Positions 28,736 to 34,734 of a stretch of DNA of 64,000 nucleotides are shown here, piece after piece. Below the pieces are notes generated by a model that saw only the letters and a list, made by a program, of their open reading frames with translations, did not search any database and was not told the DNA's origin. This stretch comes from a virus: the IMG/VR virus record IMGVR_UViG_3300044630_002434, positions 1-64,000 of that record; one strand, written 5' to 3'. A program made the position numbers and the translations under genes. The stretch's first letter is position 1, and each line of letters opens with the position of its first letter.

Positions 28736-28763
28736 TTGCATTAACCTGACTTTTGTGTAATAA
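28736..28763 (+). promoter_or_regulatory. Promoter and hairpin leader for the 28805 gene
   Basis: TTGCAT, 16 bases, TAATAA; the spacer contains TTAACCTGAC. The leader hairpin is GGTTGC-AAGGG-GCAACC (28775-28791), followed by GAGGGAAG and the ATG. Confidence 0.55.
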
Positions 28764-28804
28764 TTGTTCTATGAGGTTGCAAGGGGCAACCGCGAGAGGG
28801 AAGA

Positions 28805-29119
28805 ATGACAGTATCAGAATTAATCGAACAGTACCTAGAGGTTCTAAACGAGAAGGCAACTACTATTTCAACAACCGCTTACGGAGTAAGCAAGGGTCGT
28901 AAGTTTGCAAAGGTATTAGCACACGGTTCACAAACATCAGTCCACGCTTTTGTTAATCTAGAGAATGGTGATGTGATTAAGCCAGCAACATTCAATGCAC
29001 CGCAGAAGAACGCAGATGGTACTTTTGCAGTCCGCTACAACCTAGTAGACGACGAGTCACGCGAGTTGCTATTCGAGAAGGCAGAGTTTAGTGGGGGCTA
29101 CCTCTACCTTAATAGGTAG
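28805..29119 (+). CDS. Conserved small actinophage protein
   Basis: 104 residues; GAGGGAAGA precedes the ATG. The central part KGRKFAKVL...SVHAFVNLENGDVIKPATF...RYNLVD resembles a family of small actinophage proteins that I know only as uncharacterised. Single-gene unit with own promoter and a strong terminator shared with the opposing gene at 29178. Confidence 0.75.
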   Translation: MTVSELIEQYLEVLNEKATTISTTAYGVSKGRKFAKVLAHGSQTSVHAFVNLENGDVIKPATFNAPQKNADGTFAVRYNLVDDESRELLFEKAEFSGGYLYLNR

Positions 29120-29126
29120 CCAAATA

Positions 29127-29165
29127 GAAAGACCCCCCTCACCGCAAGGTGAAGGGGGCTTTCTT
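29127..29165. terminator. Bidirectional terminator between convergent genes
   Basis: GAAAGCCCCC-type stem: GAAAG ACCCCCCTCACC, GCAA loop, GGTGAAGGGGGC TTTC. T-rich on both strands, serving the plus gene at 28805 and the minus gene at 29178. Confidence 0.85.
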
Positions 29166-29177
29166 ATTTACGAAAGA

Positions 29178-29447
29178 TTAAACGCTTTCGCTTTTCTTGC
29201 CCTTTGACTTTGTATCAACCGAGTTGAACACTTCATCAATTTCTGCATCAGACAAGTCACCGTCATTAATGTAGGCGCGTGATAAGCCCTCCACTACGGT
29301 AGCGACTCCACCGACTCCAGCCATAAGAATTGCTTGCCAGAGTTCTACTCCAGCAAGCGCTCCTGCACCGATAACCGATAGACCTGACGCAGAGAATACG
29401 GCAAGAATACGCAAGGTAATCTTCTGTATTTTTTTAGTTACTGTCAT
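29178..29447 (-). CDS. Small membrane protein, holin-like
   Basis: The start is taken at the ATG at 29447 (GGAAGGA 9 bases upstream); an ATG 18 bases earlier is inside that ribosome-binding site. 89 residues. A basic N-terminus (TVTKKIQKITLR) is followed by two hydrophobic segments (about 13-32 and 38-56) and a charged C-terminus ending in KSKGKKSESV. The shape (two TM segments, charged tail) fits a holin or a membrane anchor protein. A more typical holin is encoded at 53629-53850. Confidence 0.7.
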   Translation of the reverse strand: MTVTKKIQKITLRILAVFSASGLSVIGAGALAGVELWQAILMAGVGGVATVVEGLSRAYINDGDLSDAEIDEVFNSVDTKSKGKKSESV

Positions 29448-29486
29448 AGTGTGTCGTCCTTCCAAGTTTTCACACGATGCTAAAAC

Positions 29487-29538
29487 AATTTCAGCACCCA
29501 GTATTACGAGTTTATCGCAGGTACTGAGTGCTGAAATT
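29487..29538. repeat. 17-bp inverted repeat containing AATTTCAG at both ends
   Basis: AATTTCAGCACCCAGTA at 29487-29503 and its near-complement TACTGAGTGCTGAAATT at 29522-29538 (16 of 17 pairs) are separated by 18 bases. It lies between two leftward genes and could terminate the upstream one, since T-rich sequence follows on the minus strand. Both arms carry the core of the dispersed AACTGAAATTTTTT motif. Confidence 0.7.
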
Positions 29539-29548
29539 TTTGTGGCAA

Positions 29549-29824
29549 CTACTTAACAACAATTCTCATCGCTGTAGGTGGAGTTACTTCAACAATTGGT
29601 GCAGATGCAGGTTCGACAACTGGTTCAATAATTGGTTCTGGTTCTGGCTCAACCGTAGGTTCAACTACGACTGGTGCAGGTGCAGACTTCCTACCTTTGT
29701 ATGTCTTTGCATCTGGTTCTTCTACCGTAACTTCCGCTACTGGTTCGACAATTAATTCAGGTGCAGACTCTTCGAGTTCTGCAACTTCATCAACTATCAC
29801 TTCAAGTTCTGGATTCAGTTCCAT
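29549..29824 (-). CDS. Pro/Glu/Val-rich low-complexity protein
   Basis: Start at the ATG at 29824, with AAAGGAATACT upstream. 91 residues with irregular repeats of VEP, VVEPTVEPEPEP and IIEPVVEPAS and a basic patch KTYKGRKSAPAP in the middle. It is probably unstructured. Such repeats are common in phage linker or tether proteins; nothing identifies a specific role. Confidence 0.65.
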   Translation of the reverse strand: MELNPELEVIVDEVAELEESAPELIVEPVAEVTVEEPDAKTYKGRKSAPAPVVVEPTVEPEPEPIIEPVVEPASAPIVEVTPPTAMRIVVK

Positions 29825-29880
29825 AGTATTCCTTTGTTGAGGTTGTGCCTTGTATCTATTGTAAGACACAACCTAACTTC

Positions 29881-30033
29881 CTAGTTCTCTCTAATAGAGA
29901 GCAACGCAAGGCTAATGGCATTAAGACCGAAAGCAAGTGTTAGTAAGTCCTTGCCTAGAGTTGCCGAAACTATCGCCAATACTCCTGAGGCAAGTGAGGC
30001 TACCGCCACCCAAATAATTTCAGTTCTATTCAC
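29881..30033 (-). CDS. 50-residue two-helix membrane protein (GTG start)
   Basis: A GTG at 30033 with AAGG 6 bases upstream opens a 50-codon frame to a TAG at 29881. It overlaps the end of the HTH gene by 8 bases. The peptide is almost entirely hydrophobic (IIWVAVASLASGVLAIVSATLG, then LLTLAFGLNAISLALL) with a short charged tail, giving two likely membrane helices. It resembles tiny class II holin-like proteins; function unproven. Confidence 0.6.
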   Translation of the reverse strand: MNRTEIIWVAVASLASGVLAIVSATLGKDLLTLAFGLNAISLALLSIREN

Positions 30034-30220
30034 TAGAAACCTTTTTCGGTCGGGTTCTACCCTTCAATCGAGTAGACGAGTCACGCAATTCAACGCCTTC
30101 AGCCCACACCGCTTTGCGAGCAGTACGGTAGCAAACATCTAGTTCACTAGCAATTGTTTCAATTGACTTACCTTCTAAATACATTTCGCTTGCTTGCTTA
30201 CTAATTTTCTTTACAATCAT
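30026..30220 (-). CDS. Small resolvase-type HTH protein
   Basis: 64 residues; AAAAGGAAAAATAAATA precedes the ATG. The central LEGKSIETIASELDVCYRTARKAVWAEG matches the Hin/resolvase-type helix-turn-helix (x-G-x-S-I-x-x-I-A-x-x-L-x-V-x-x-x-T-x-x), followed by a basic tail (RLKGRTRPKK). It lacks any catalytic domain, so it is probably a DNA-binding regulator. It is transcribed ahead of the small membrane protein at 29881. Confidence 0.75.
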   Translation of the reverse strand: MIVKKISKQASEMYLEGKSIETIASELDVCYRTARKAVWAEGVELRDSSTRLKGRTRPKKVSSE

Positions 30221-30268
30221 TATTTATTTTTCCTTTTCCTTTTCTATGTAAGGGCTTGCCCTACCCCC

Positions 30269-30427
30269 TTAGGGGTAGAGCAAGTCTTTACAACCTTGAG
30301 ACATCTGACTGATATCTACCTTGCACTTGTCTGGTGTAGTTGCGTTATCTACTGCCACGAACACTACGACTAGTAGTACCGCAATAAATAAGTTCCGTAC
30401 AATAACTCCGCGCTTAGTAAGTTTCAT
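30269..30427 (-). CDS. 52-residue single-pass membrane protein
   Basis: Start at the ATG at 30427 (GGAG 6 bases upstream). Short basic N-terminus (KLTKRGVIVR), a hydrophobic segment LFIAVLLVVVFVAV, then a polar domain with two cysteines (DKCKVD, GCKDLL) that could form a disulfide outside the membrane. Alternatively the hydrophobic part is a signal anchor. Unknown role. Confidence 0.65.
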   Translation of the reverse strand: MKLTKRGVIVRNLFIAVLLVVVFVAVDNATTPDKCKVDISQMSQGCKDLLYP

Positions 30428-30465
30428 CTTGCTCTCCTTTTCGTTGAACCATTCAACTAAAGACA

Positions 30466-30494
30466 ATCTTACGCATTAACCTGCACTTTGTCAA
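30466..30494 (-). promoter_or_regulatory. Promoter and hairpin leader for the 30427 gene
   Basis: TTGACA, 17 bases, TAAGAT, lying over the 3' end of the deacetylase gene. Leader hairpin GTTGAA-TGG-TTCAAC at 30442-30456. Confidence 0.7.
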
Positions 30495-31413
30495 ACCCAG
30501 ACACGCGAGTCTTTTCATAGACATTAGCCACTACTTCCGCCCAGATAGACGGGGTATGTGTATGAGGTTGGTAGCCTCCAGCACCGCCAATCAATACGCG
30601 CCCTTGCGAGTAAGTATTAGCAATGTCCGCAACTATGTCTGATGCGTATGCGTAGCCATCATAGTCAAATTGCAAACTAGCAAGCGGGTCAGTCTTGTGA
30701 CCATCCGCACCAGTAGCAAGCAACACAACGTCAGGCTTATACCTATCCGCAAGTTCGCGTATCTCATCCATAGCGTTAGCAAACTCCAAGTTTCCAGCAC
30801 CTCTAGGCAATGCCCAGTTGTAAACTGAATTCTTTTCGTCGTGACCACTACGCCCAGTTCCGGGGAATACAGTTCCGTCGTGAATACTCATAGTAGGAAT
30901 GTCGGTGTTGTAAAGCAATGCCTCAACTCCGTCGCCGTGATGAGCATCCCAGTCGATGTAGATAGTCCGCAAACCTGCTTCAGCAAACTTTTTAGCAGAC
31001 CAAGCAATGTCATTAAACACGCAGAAACCACTTGAGTAGTCATAGTTAGCGTGATGCTTTGCGCCTTGAGGATTAAAGCCAACTTGCACTTCTCCAGCAA
31101 TCATCTTCTCAACTAACCGAGCCGTACCTGCAAACATCTTGAGCGCAGTAAGACCAAGTTCTGGTTTAGTTCCTGCCCACTCATTCGATAAGCCAAGTAG
31201 CACTTCTTGAATGTAGGCAGGGTGATGCACTTTGTGTAGTTCTTTAATGTCTGCATCTGTGTATTTGGGTGCAACAATCTTCACGCTATCCTTACCTAAC
31301 TTGTCAATAAGCAAGTCGGCAGCAAGTAATGCGCGTTCTGGATTAGTAGGGTGACCTTCACCTAACTGCCAATCAAGATAATCATTTCCGTATGCAATGT
31401 GTAATTTTGTCAT
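30469..31413 (-). CDS. Histone-deacetylase-like zinc amidohydrolase (AcuC/acetylpolyamine amidohydrolase family)
   Basis: 314 residues, a complete class I/II-like deacetylase core. Visible active-site elements: the His pair H120-H121 in GAKHHANYDYSSGFCVFND, zinc ligands D156 and H158 in IDWDAHHGDG, the third ligand D237 in ATGADGHKTDPL, and the catalytic Tyr Y281 in GGAGGYQPHTHT. Family members remove acetyl or related acyl groups from lysines, polyamines or small molecules; the substrate cannot be read from sequence. The ATG is fused to the stop of the phosphatase gene (TAAATG), so the two are one operon. Deacetylases are rare in phages. Confidence 0.9.
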   Translation of the reverse strand: MTKLHIAYGNDYLDWQLGEGHPTNPERALLAADLLIDKLGKDSVKIVAPKYTDADIKELHKVHHPAYIQEVLLGLSNEWAGTKPELGLTALKMFAGTARLVEKMIAGEVQVGFNPQGAKHHANYDYSSGFCVFNDIAWSAKKFAEAGLRTIYIDWDAHHGDGVEALLYNTDIPTMSIHDGTVFPGTGRSGHDEKNSVYNWALPRGAGNLEFANAMDEIRELADRYKPDVVLLATGADGHKTDPLASLQFDYDGYAYASDIVADIANTYSQGRVLIGGAGGYQPHTHTPSIWAEVVANVYEKTRVSGFDKVQVNA

Positions 31414-31920
31414 TTAGTCGTTTCCTTTCTCTTCTAAATTTAGTAACCACTTCTCGTAGTCTTTGTTGCAAAGGACAAGAACACTTCTTGTCTTTCGCAG
31501 GTGTGTAATAGTTTCTTCAGCCGTGTAGCCTCTACTGATTAACACTAATGCGCTAACTAATCCAGACCTATTAAGCCCAGACAAGCAACGAATCAAAACA
31601 TTCTTTCCCGCATCAAGTTCGTAGTTTACAAAGTCCACCAAAAATTTCAGTTCTTCTTCGTTAAACTCGGTAACACTTCCGTCTTGAAAGTGTTGCCGAA
31701 ACTCTCTAACGTGCCAATCCACGGGATTACTCCAAGCGTGTAGTGTCACCACGGTATCAAAGTCCTGCTTAGTAATCCGTGGCTCTATCTCTGGCTTGCC
31801 AACAATGTCATCTTCATCAGTACCACCCATAAATAAATTGGGATACACTTCTGTCCATAACTCTTTTGGCATCAGTTCCGCATAAGTTCCGAGTCCTTCT
31901 TCTTTTTCGTATTTCGTCAT
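31414..31920 (-). CDS. Dual-specificity protein phosphatase
   Basis: 168 residues. The P-loop C112-LSGLN-R118-SG (CX5R) follows a strand VLIRC, the signature of cysteine-based dual-specificity phosphatases; the Asp in SNPVDWHVREF is a candidate general acid. The C-terminal helices (ETITHLRKTRSVLVL) also match the fold. It would dephosphorylate host or phage proteins, or a small phospho-metabolite. AGAAAGGAAGAAATG-type ribosome-binding site. First gene of a two-gene operon with the deacetylase. Confidence 0.85.
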   Translation of the reverse strand: MTKYEKEEGLGTYAELMPKELWTEVYPNLFMGGTDEDDIVGKPEIEPRITKQDFDTVVTLHAWSNPVDWHVREFRQHFQDGSVTEFNEEELKFLVDFVNYELDAGKNVLIRCLSGLNRSGLVSALVLISRGYTAEETITHLRKTRSVLVLCNKDYEKWLLNLEEKGND

Positions 31921-31937
31921 TTCTTCCTTTCTCCTGA

Positions 31938-31966
31938 ACTATAACAAGTTAATAACCTCTTGTCAA
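31938..31966 (-). promoter_or_regulatory. Promoter of the phosphatase-deacetylase operon
   Basis: TTGACA, 17 bases, TATAGT. The spacer lacks the ATGTCAGG element found in most promoters of this region. Confidence 0.7.
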
Positions 31967-31983
31967 ATTGACAGGAAAGAAAT

Positions 31984-32013
31984 AACCCCCGCACCGCAAG
32001 CGGTACAGGGGCT
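31984..32013 (-). terminator. Intrinsic terminator after the 32026 gene
   Basis: On the minus strand AGCCCCTGTACCGC-TTGC-GGTGCGGGGGTT, followed by ATTTCTTTCC. Confidence 0.75.
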
Positions 32014-32025
32014 AGACCTTTTAGA

Positions 32026-32184
32026 CTATTCCGCCCAATGATGATTAAGTAGTTCCAACTCATCCGAGTTGTCAGACCACGCTTTCATCCTGATGATGTT
32101 CACTATCTGGTCAAAGGTTAGTTCCTCGTCTGCCTTGTAAGTGATGTTCAAGGTTAAAGGAATCTTTGCTGTGTAGTTTTCCAT
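32026..32184 (-). CDS. 52-residue small phage protein
   Basis: Start at the ATG at 32184 with GAGGGAAACCCAGACA upstream. A beta strand (AKIPLTLNITYKA) precedes a helix (TFDQIVNIIRMKAW) and an acidic end. Single-gene unit with own promoter and terminator. Family not recognised. Confidence 0.65.
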   Translation of the reverse strand: MENYTAKIPLTLNITYKADEELTFDQIVNIIRMKAWSDNSDELELLNHHWAE

Positions 32185-32233
32185 TGTCTGGGTTTCCCTC
32201 TTTTCAGTTATACACCAACTTGGTGATAACACC

Positions 32234-32262
32234 ATTCTATCATCTAACCTGACATTTGTCAA
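32234..32262 (-). promoter_or_regulatory. Promoter and hairpin leader for the 32184 gene
   Basis: TTGACA, 17 bases beginning AATGTCAGG, TAGAAT. Leader hairpins GGTG-TTAT-CACC or CACCA-AGT-TGGTG follow. Confidence 0.8.
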
Positions 32263-32294
32263 ACACAAGTATTTACCGCGTGTCTGGTGTCAAT

Positions 32295-32324
32295 TTGCTT
32301 TTTGTCAGGTTAATGTGGTATGCT
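32295..32324 (+). promoter_or_regulatory. Plus-strand promoter with the TGTCAGG element
   Basis: TTGCTT, 18 bases beginning TTTGTCAGG, TATGCT. It is divergent from the promoter at 32234-32262 and has no gene in front of it before the terminator at 32356. Confidence 0.5.
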
Positions 32325-32330
32325 TATCTT

Positions 32331-32388
32331 GTAGGACAACGAAGGGTCACACAGAAGAAAGCCTCCCGAAAGGGGGGCTTTCTTTATT
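32331..32388 (+). ncRNA. Putative short transcript: cassette leader without a gene
   Basis: The expected transcript has a small 5' hairpin TTGT-AGG-ACAA and a ribosome-binding-site-like GAAGGG, then runs directly into the terminator stem at 32356-32385 with no start codon. It is either a short regulatory RNA or an empty cassette that lost its coding part. Confidence 0.35.
32356..32385. terminator. Bidirectional terminator
   Basis: GAAAGCCTCCC-GAAA-GGGGGGCTTTC with T/A-rich flanks on both sides. It ends the plus-strand unit and the minus-strand gene at 32384. Confidence 0.8.
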
Positions 32389-32569
32389 TGTCTAGAATTC
32401 TAAATACGGGTTCGCAAGGGTCGCCACCCTCTTCAGCGTATTCCTGTTCTTCAGGTGTTAGGTAGTCCCAGCCACTATCGTGTACCGCACAATACTGTTC
32501 GCTAATCCACCCTTTTGTTATACCGAACAGCACCCATTCTGCGCGTTCATCCCATTCTTCGTCTTGCAT
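32384..32569 (-). CDS. Small acidic phage protein (W/E-rich)
   Basis: 61 residues; AAGGGG 5 bases before the ATG, with the AACTGAAATTTTT motif immediately upstream of that site. Contains WDERAEWVLFGITKGWISEQYC and EEGGDPCEPVFRI, a pattern recurring in small actinophage proteins that lack assigned functions. Downstream partner of the Ntn hydrolase gene. Confidence 0.75.
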   Translation of the reverse strand: MQDEEWDERAEWVLFGITKGWISEQYCAVHDSGWDYLTPEEQEYAEEGGDPCEPVFRILDK

Positions 32570-32587
32570 CTCGACCCCTTAAAAATT

Positions 32588-33148
32588 TCAGTTATCTTTA
32601 TACTGTACCGTAATGTGAATAGTTCCGCCAGTACCTGAATCCAAGTAAGACGAGATAGTTATGGCTTCCTTTAGGTAAGCCTTTGCTTCTTCCACTGTGA
32701 CCTTAGCCCCAACCATTGAATGCAATGCGCCAAGCGCGAATGATGAACCGCTACCAATACCGTAAATACCTGCAACATCTCTTGCCCAGCAGTAGTCGTT
32801 AGCAATTTCATAGACAATCCCATTGACACAAACTATGATGTCAAACTCTTGGTTTCCGTCTTTTGCGTAGCCATTTGTTTCAAAGTAGCCTCTGATTACT
32901 GGAATCAGTTTAGTAGAAACAAACTTATCGAGTTTAACTCCACTCAAGTTCTCCGCATCAGGCAAAGGAATGTCCGCAAGTAAGTTCACAGCCCTTAAAT
33001 CTCCCGCTGCGCCTACGAGATAGTTTCCGTTCTTAGATACTTTCTTTATCCCATTTGGTAAAAGATAGACTCTGTTGTCTGAGGAAATCTGAGAGTCGAA
33101 CCCAACAACCGTGAAACCCTCTCCCTGAATTGCTGCAATAGTTGTCAT
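32588..33148 (-). CDS. Proteasome/HslV-like Ntn hydrolase
   Basis: 186 residues beginning MTTIAAIQ, so removal of Met would expose a catalytic N-terminal Thr. The following GFTVVGFDSQIS, GIKKVSKNGNYLVGAAGDLRAVNLL and YGIGSGSSFALGALHSM are arranged as in HslV and proteasome beta subunits (Asp17-like, Lys33-like and the GSG-S-ALGA stretch). Phage members of this family have been proposed to degrade host or phage proteins; alone, without an HslU-type ATPase beside it, its partner is unknown (a MoxR ATPase lies at 47850). Confidence 0.75.
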   Translation of the reverse strand: MTTIAAIQGEGFTVVGFDSQISSDNRVYLLPNGIKKVSKNGNYLVGAAGDLRAVNLLADIPLPDAENLSGVKLDKFVSTKLIPVIRGYFETNGYAKDGNQEFDIIVCVNGIVYEIANDYCWARDVAGIYGIGSGSSFALGALHSMVGAKVTVEEAKAYLKEAITISSYLDSGTGGTIHITVQYKDN

Positions 33149-33165
33149 TGGAAAAAATTTCAGTC

Positions 33166-33432
33166 CTAAACTTCGTAGTCAATCGCGTCATCCCAAAGTA
33201 AATCTTTTAGTTCACTTTCGTATTTTGCTGAGTTCCAGCCATTAGTTTTTTCGGAGATGTCTTCCTCATCAACAATTGAATCTAAAGATAATACTGCCGT
33301 GTAGCCGTCATCCTCGAACATAACTATTAACTTGGTGTCATCTCTGTCCGCGTCATCAACAATAGCAACGACAAAGGACTCGCCCATACGATTAACGTGA
33401 TACGCGCTCTGGAGAATTTCTAATCTGCTCAT
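33166..33432 (-). CDS. Hypothetical acidic protein
   Basis: 88 residues, rich in Asp and Glu (IVDDADRDDTKLIVMFEDDG), beta-rich with an acidic C-terminus. No clear ribosome-binding site; a 37-base gap separates it from the gene upstream. It precedes the Ntn hydrolase in the same direction, with the GACTGAAATTTTTT motif in the 17-base gap between them. Confidence 0.65.
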   Translation of the reverse strand: MSRLEILQSAYHVNRMGESFVVAIVDDADRDDTKLIVMFEDDGYTAVLSLDSIVDEEDISEKTNGWNSAKYESELKDLLWDDAIDYEV

Positions 33433-33469
33433 AGCAAAAACATTACCGCATCCTAAGAGAGGCTATTTT

Positions 33470-33715
33470 TTACTTAGAAACCCTGCCTACATACACGGTA
33501 GTACGCCTATCGCTTAGGCTCACTACCTTGACAATCTTGCTAGTGTTGTCGAGATTAAGTTCTCTAATCAACGCACTAGCCCTTGGGTTATTGACCGTGC
33601 TAAGTTGCTTATGCGCGTAGGCAATCGCCAACCCCAAAGAGGTTTGAGTTCTACTCTCTAGGGGAGGCTTTATTTCCTTGCCCTTAGAGTTCATTAGTGT
33701 TACTGAATACTTCAT
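33470..33715 (-). CDS. Small basic protein from a leaderless transcript
   Basis: 81 residues, with a strand-helix-strand look (KYSVTLMNSKGKEIKPPL, SLGLAIAYAHKQLS, KIVKVVSLSDRRTTVYVGR). The -10 box TAGACT ends 6 bases before the ATG, so the message probably begins at or next to the start codon. It heads a unit that continues through 33166, 32588 and 32384. Confidence 0.7.
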   Translation of the reverse strand: MKYSVTLMNSKGKEIKPPLESRTQTSLGLAIAYAHKQLSTVNNPRASALIRELNLDNTSKIVKVVSLSDRRTTVYVGRVSK

Positions 33716-33721
33716 ACCTCT

Positions 33722-33749
33722 AGTCTACCTAAAAATTTCAGTTTGTCAA
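33722..33749 (-). promoter_or_regulatory. Leaderless promoter with the AACTGAAATTTTT motif as spacer
   Basis: TTGACA, 16 bases (AACTGAAATTTTTAGG), TAGACT, then six bases to the ATG at 33715. This is the only copy where the dispersed motif forms the promoter spacer. Confidence 0.7.
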
Positions 33750-33989
33750 GTTAGTCAAAATACTCTATGACAACCGCGCCCACGAAAGAAACCGCACCAA
33801 TTACTAGAGTTGCGATTAGGTAGGTAGGTGTTATAACTACTGGCTTTAGTAATCCAATAAACATAAGTTGTAGTTCCAGTAATGCCAATGGCAATGAGCC
33901 AATAGCAACATAAGTTAGTACGGCTTGTAAGTTAAATAAAAACATCTTGCTCTCCTTTTCTTTATCGCCCCTTGCGATAACTCTATTAT
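33742..33989 (-). repeat. 248-bp exact duplication, copy 1
   Basis: Identical base for base to 40198-40445. It covers the whole 64-codon gene, its ribosome-binding site, leader hairpin and part of the -10 box. Confidence 0.95.
33751..33945 (-). CDS. 64-residue membrane protein, copy 1 of an exact duplicate
   Basis: ATG at 33945 with GGAG 6 bases upstream. Two to three hydrophobic segments (FLFNLQAVLTYVAIGSLPLALL, LMFIGLLKPVV, LIATLVIGAVSFVGAVVI) and a short acidic end. The same protein is encoded at 40207-40401. Holin-like or a membrane modulator; not determinable. Confidence 0.75.
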   Translation of the reverse strand: MFLFNLQAVLTYVAIGSLPLALLELQLMFIGLLKPVVITPTYLIATLVIGAVSFVGAVVIEYFD

Positions 33990-34013
33990 AACATAACTCT
34001 TTTGGCTTGTCAA
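33985..34013 (-). promoter_or_regulatory. Promoter and hairpin leader for the 33945 gene
   Basis: TTGACA, 17 bases, TATAAT (perfect boxes). Leader hairpin TTATCGC-AAGGG-GCGATAA at 33962-33980. Confidence 0.85.
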
Positions 34014-34019
34014 GCATTA

Positions 34020-34133
34020 CTAAACATACGGCAACATTTGATGAAACCAAGACAAATCGTCTTTAGTAATCTTTCCTAGTTTAAGACCAAGGTAGTAAAG
34101 GTCGGCAACTTTTTTCTTGTAGTTTCTATCCAT
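34020..34133 (-). CDS. 37-residue peptide from a leaderless transcript
   Basis: ATG at 34133, stop at 34020-34022. The TATAAT box ends six bases before the ATG, so no leader or ribosome-binding site exists. The peptide is basic at its N-terminus (DRNYKKKVADLYYLGLKLGK) and helical. The perfect promoter supports it as a real gene. Confidence 0.6.
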   Translation of the reverse strand: MDRNYKKKVADLYYLGLKLGKITKDDLSWFHQMLPYV

Positions 34134-34139
34134 AAAACT

Positions 34140-34168
34140 ATTATAGAGTATTAACCTGACTTTGTCAA
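34140..34168 (-). promoter_or_regulatory. Leaderless promoter for the 34133 gene
   Basis: TTGACA, 17 bases beginning AAGTCAGG, TATAAT, then six bases to the ATG. Confidence 0.85.
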
Positions 34169-34179
34169 GTTAAACGCCA

Positions 34180-34292
34180 GACGCGCCACCGAAAGGGGTT
34201 AAGGTGACGCGCCTAGCATTTGTGAGTGGGGAGAAAGGGGGGCAACCCCACTCGTATTCGGAGCATAGGGAGAAGGGAGTAAACCCTTGCTC
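34180..34292. ncRNA. Three consecutive strong hairpins, possible structured RNA
   Basis: No gene fits here. Stems on the plus strand: GACGCGCCACC (34180-34190) with GGTGACGCGCC (34203-34213); GAGTGGGG (34224-34231) with CCCCACTC (34246-34253); GAGCA (34261) with TGCTC (34288-34292), containing AGGG/CCCT. None is followed by a T-run, so they are not ordinary terminators. Strand of transcription unknown. Confidence 0.4.
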
Positions 34293-34350
34293 TACGAACT
34301 CCTCTACTTTAGCATAAAAAAATTTCAGTTATGCTTCCGTGTCGGAATTT

Positions 34351-34443
34351 TTAACAATCTCCGCAGACTGACTTGCTCGAAACTTTCTTCGAGTCAAGCC
34401 CAAACCTTTTACCGCATCTCCAGCAGTTAGTAAAGATAGTCAC
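34351..34443 (-). CDS. 30-residue zinc-ribbon peptide (GTG start)
   Basis: GTG at 34443, with GGGGAG upstream formed by the end of the preceding gene. The peptide has CWRCGKRF and CGDC, a Cys4 zinc site. It starts four bases after the stop of the 34448 gene, so it is coupled. The same frame is open further upstream, but that part overlaps the previous gene. Confidence 0.55.
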   Translation of the reverse strand: MTIFTNCWRCGKRFGLDSKKVSSKSVCGDC

Positions 34444-34447
34444 TACT

Positions 34448-34666
34448 TCACTCCCCAATCTCTGGAATGTCGTAGTCATTAAGAGTCTGGCACTTCGGGC
34501 AAGTCCAAACACCGCGACCCCAATCGTCAAAAGATACTTCCTCTTGACCCTCGTACTGGCAAGCAACTTCATCTAAACCAAGTTCGATAGTGCCTAAACA
34601 AACTACTTCAATGTCTGCTGAATCCGCGTAGAATCCTGACCCTCTTAGTGAACCTTCGTAACTCAT
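34448..34666 (-). CDS. Small zinc-binding phage protein
   Basis: 72 residues; GAAGGGAAACAAA precedes the ATG. Acidic and aromatic N-terminal part, then WTCPKCQTLNDYDIPEIGE with a Cys-x2-Cys. Possibly completes a zinc site with the Cys in VACQYEG or VVCLG. Expressed from its own hairpin-leader promoter. Confidence 0.7.
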   Translation of the reverse strand: MSYEGSLRGSGFYADSADIEVVCLGTIELGLDEVACQYEGQEEVSFDDWGRGVWTCPKCQTLNDYDIPEIGE

Positions 34667-34703
34667 TTTGTTTCCCTTCTTTATCGCCCCTTGCGATAAC
34701 TCT

Positions 34704-34733
34704 ATTATAGCATACTTCTTTTTAAGTTGTCAA
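34704..34733 (-). promoter_or_regulatory. Promoter and hairpin leader for the 34666 gene
   Basis: TTGACA, 18 bases, TATAAT. Leader hairpin TTATCGC-AAGGG-GCGATAA at 34681-34699, the same as that of the duplicated membrane gene. Confidence 0.85.
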
Positions 34734-34734
34734 G

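Noticed and set aside
29915-30142. 75-codon plus-strand frame
   Set aside because: It is antisense to the HTH gene and the GTG-started membrane protein, both of which have ribosome-binding sites and recognisable features.
31640-31655. Motif-like AACTGAAATTTTT inside the phosphatase gene
   Set aside because: It is in frame as part of the helix LKFL and may be coincidental, so it was not counted among the motif copies.
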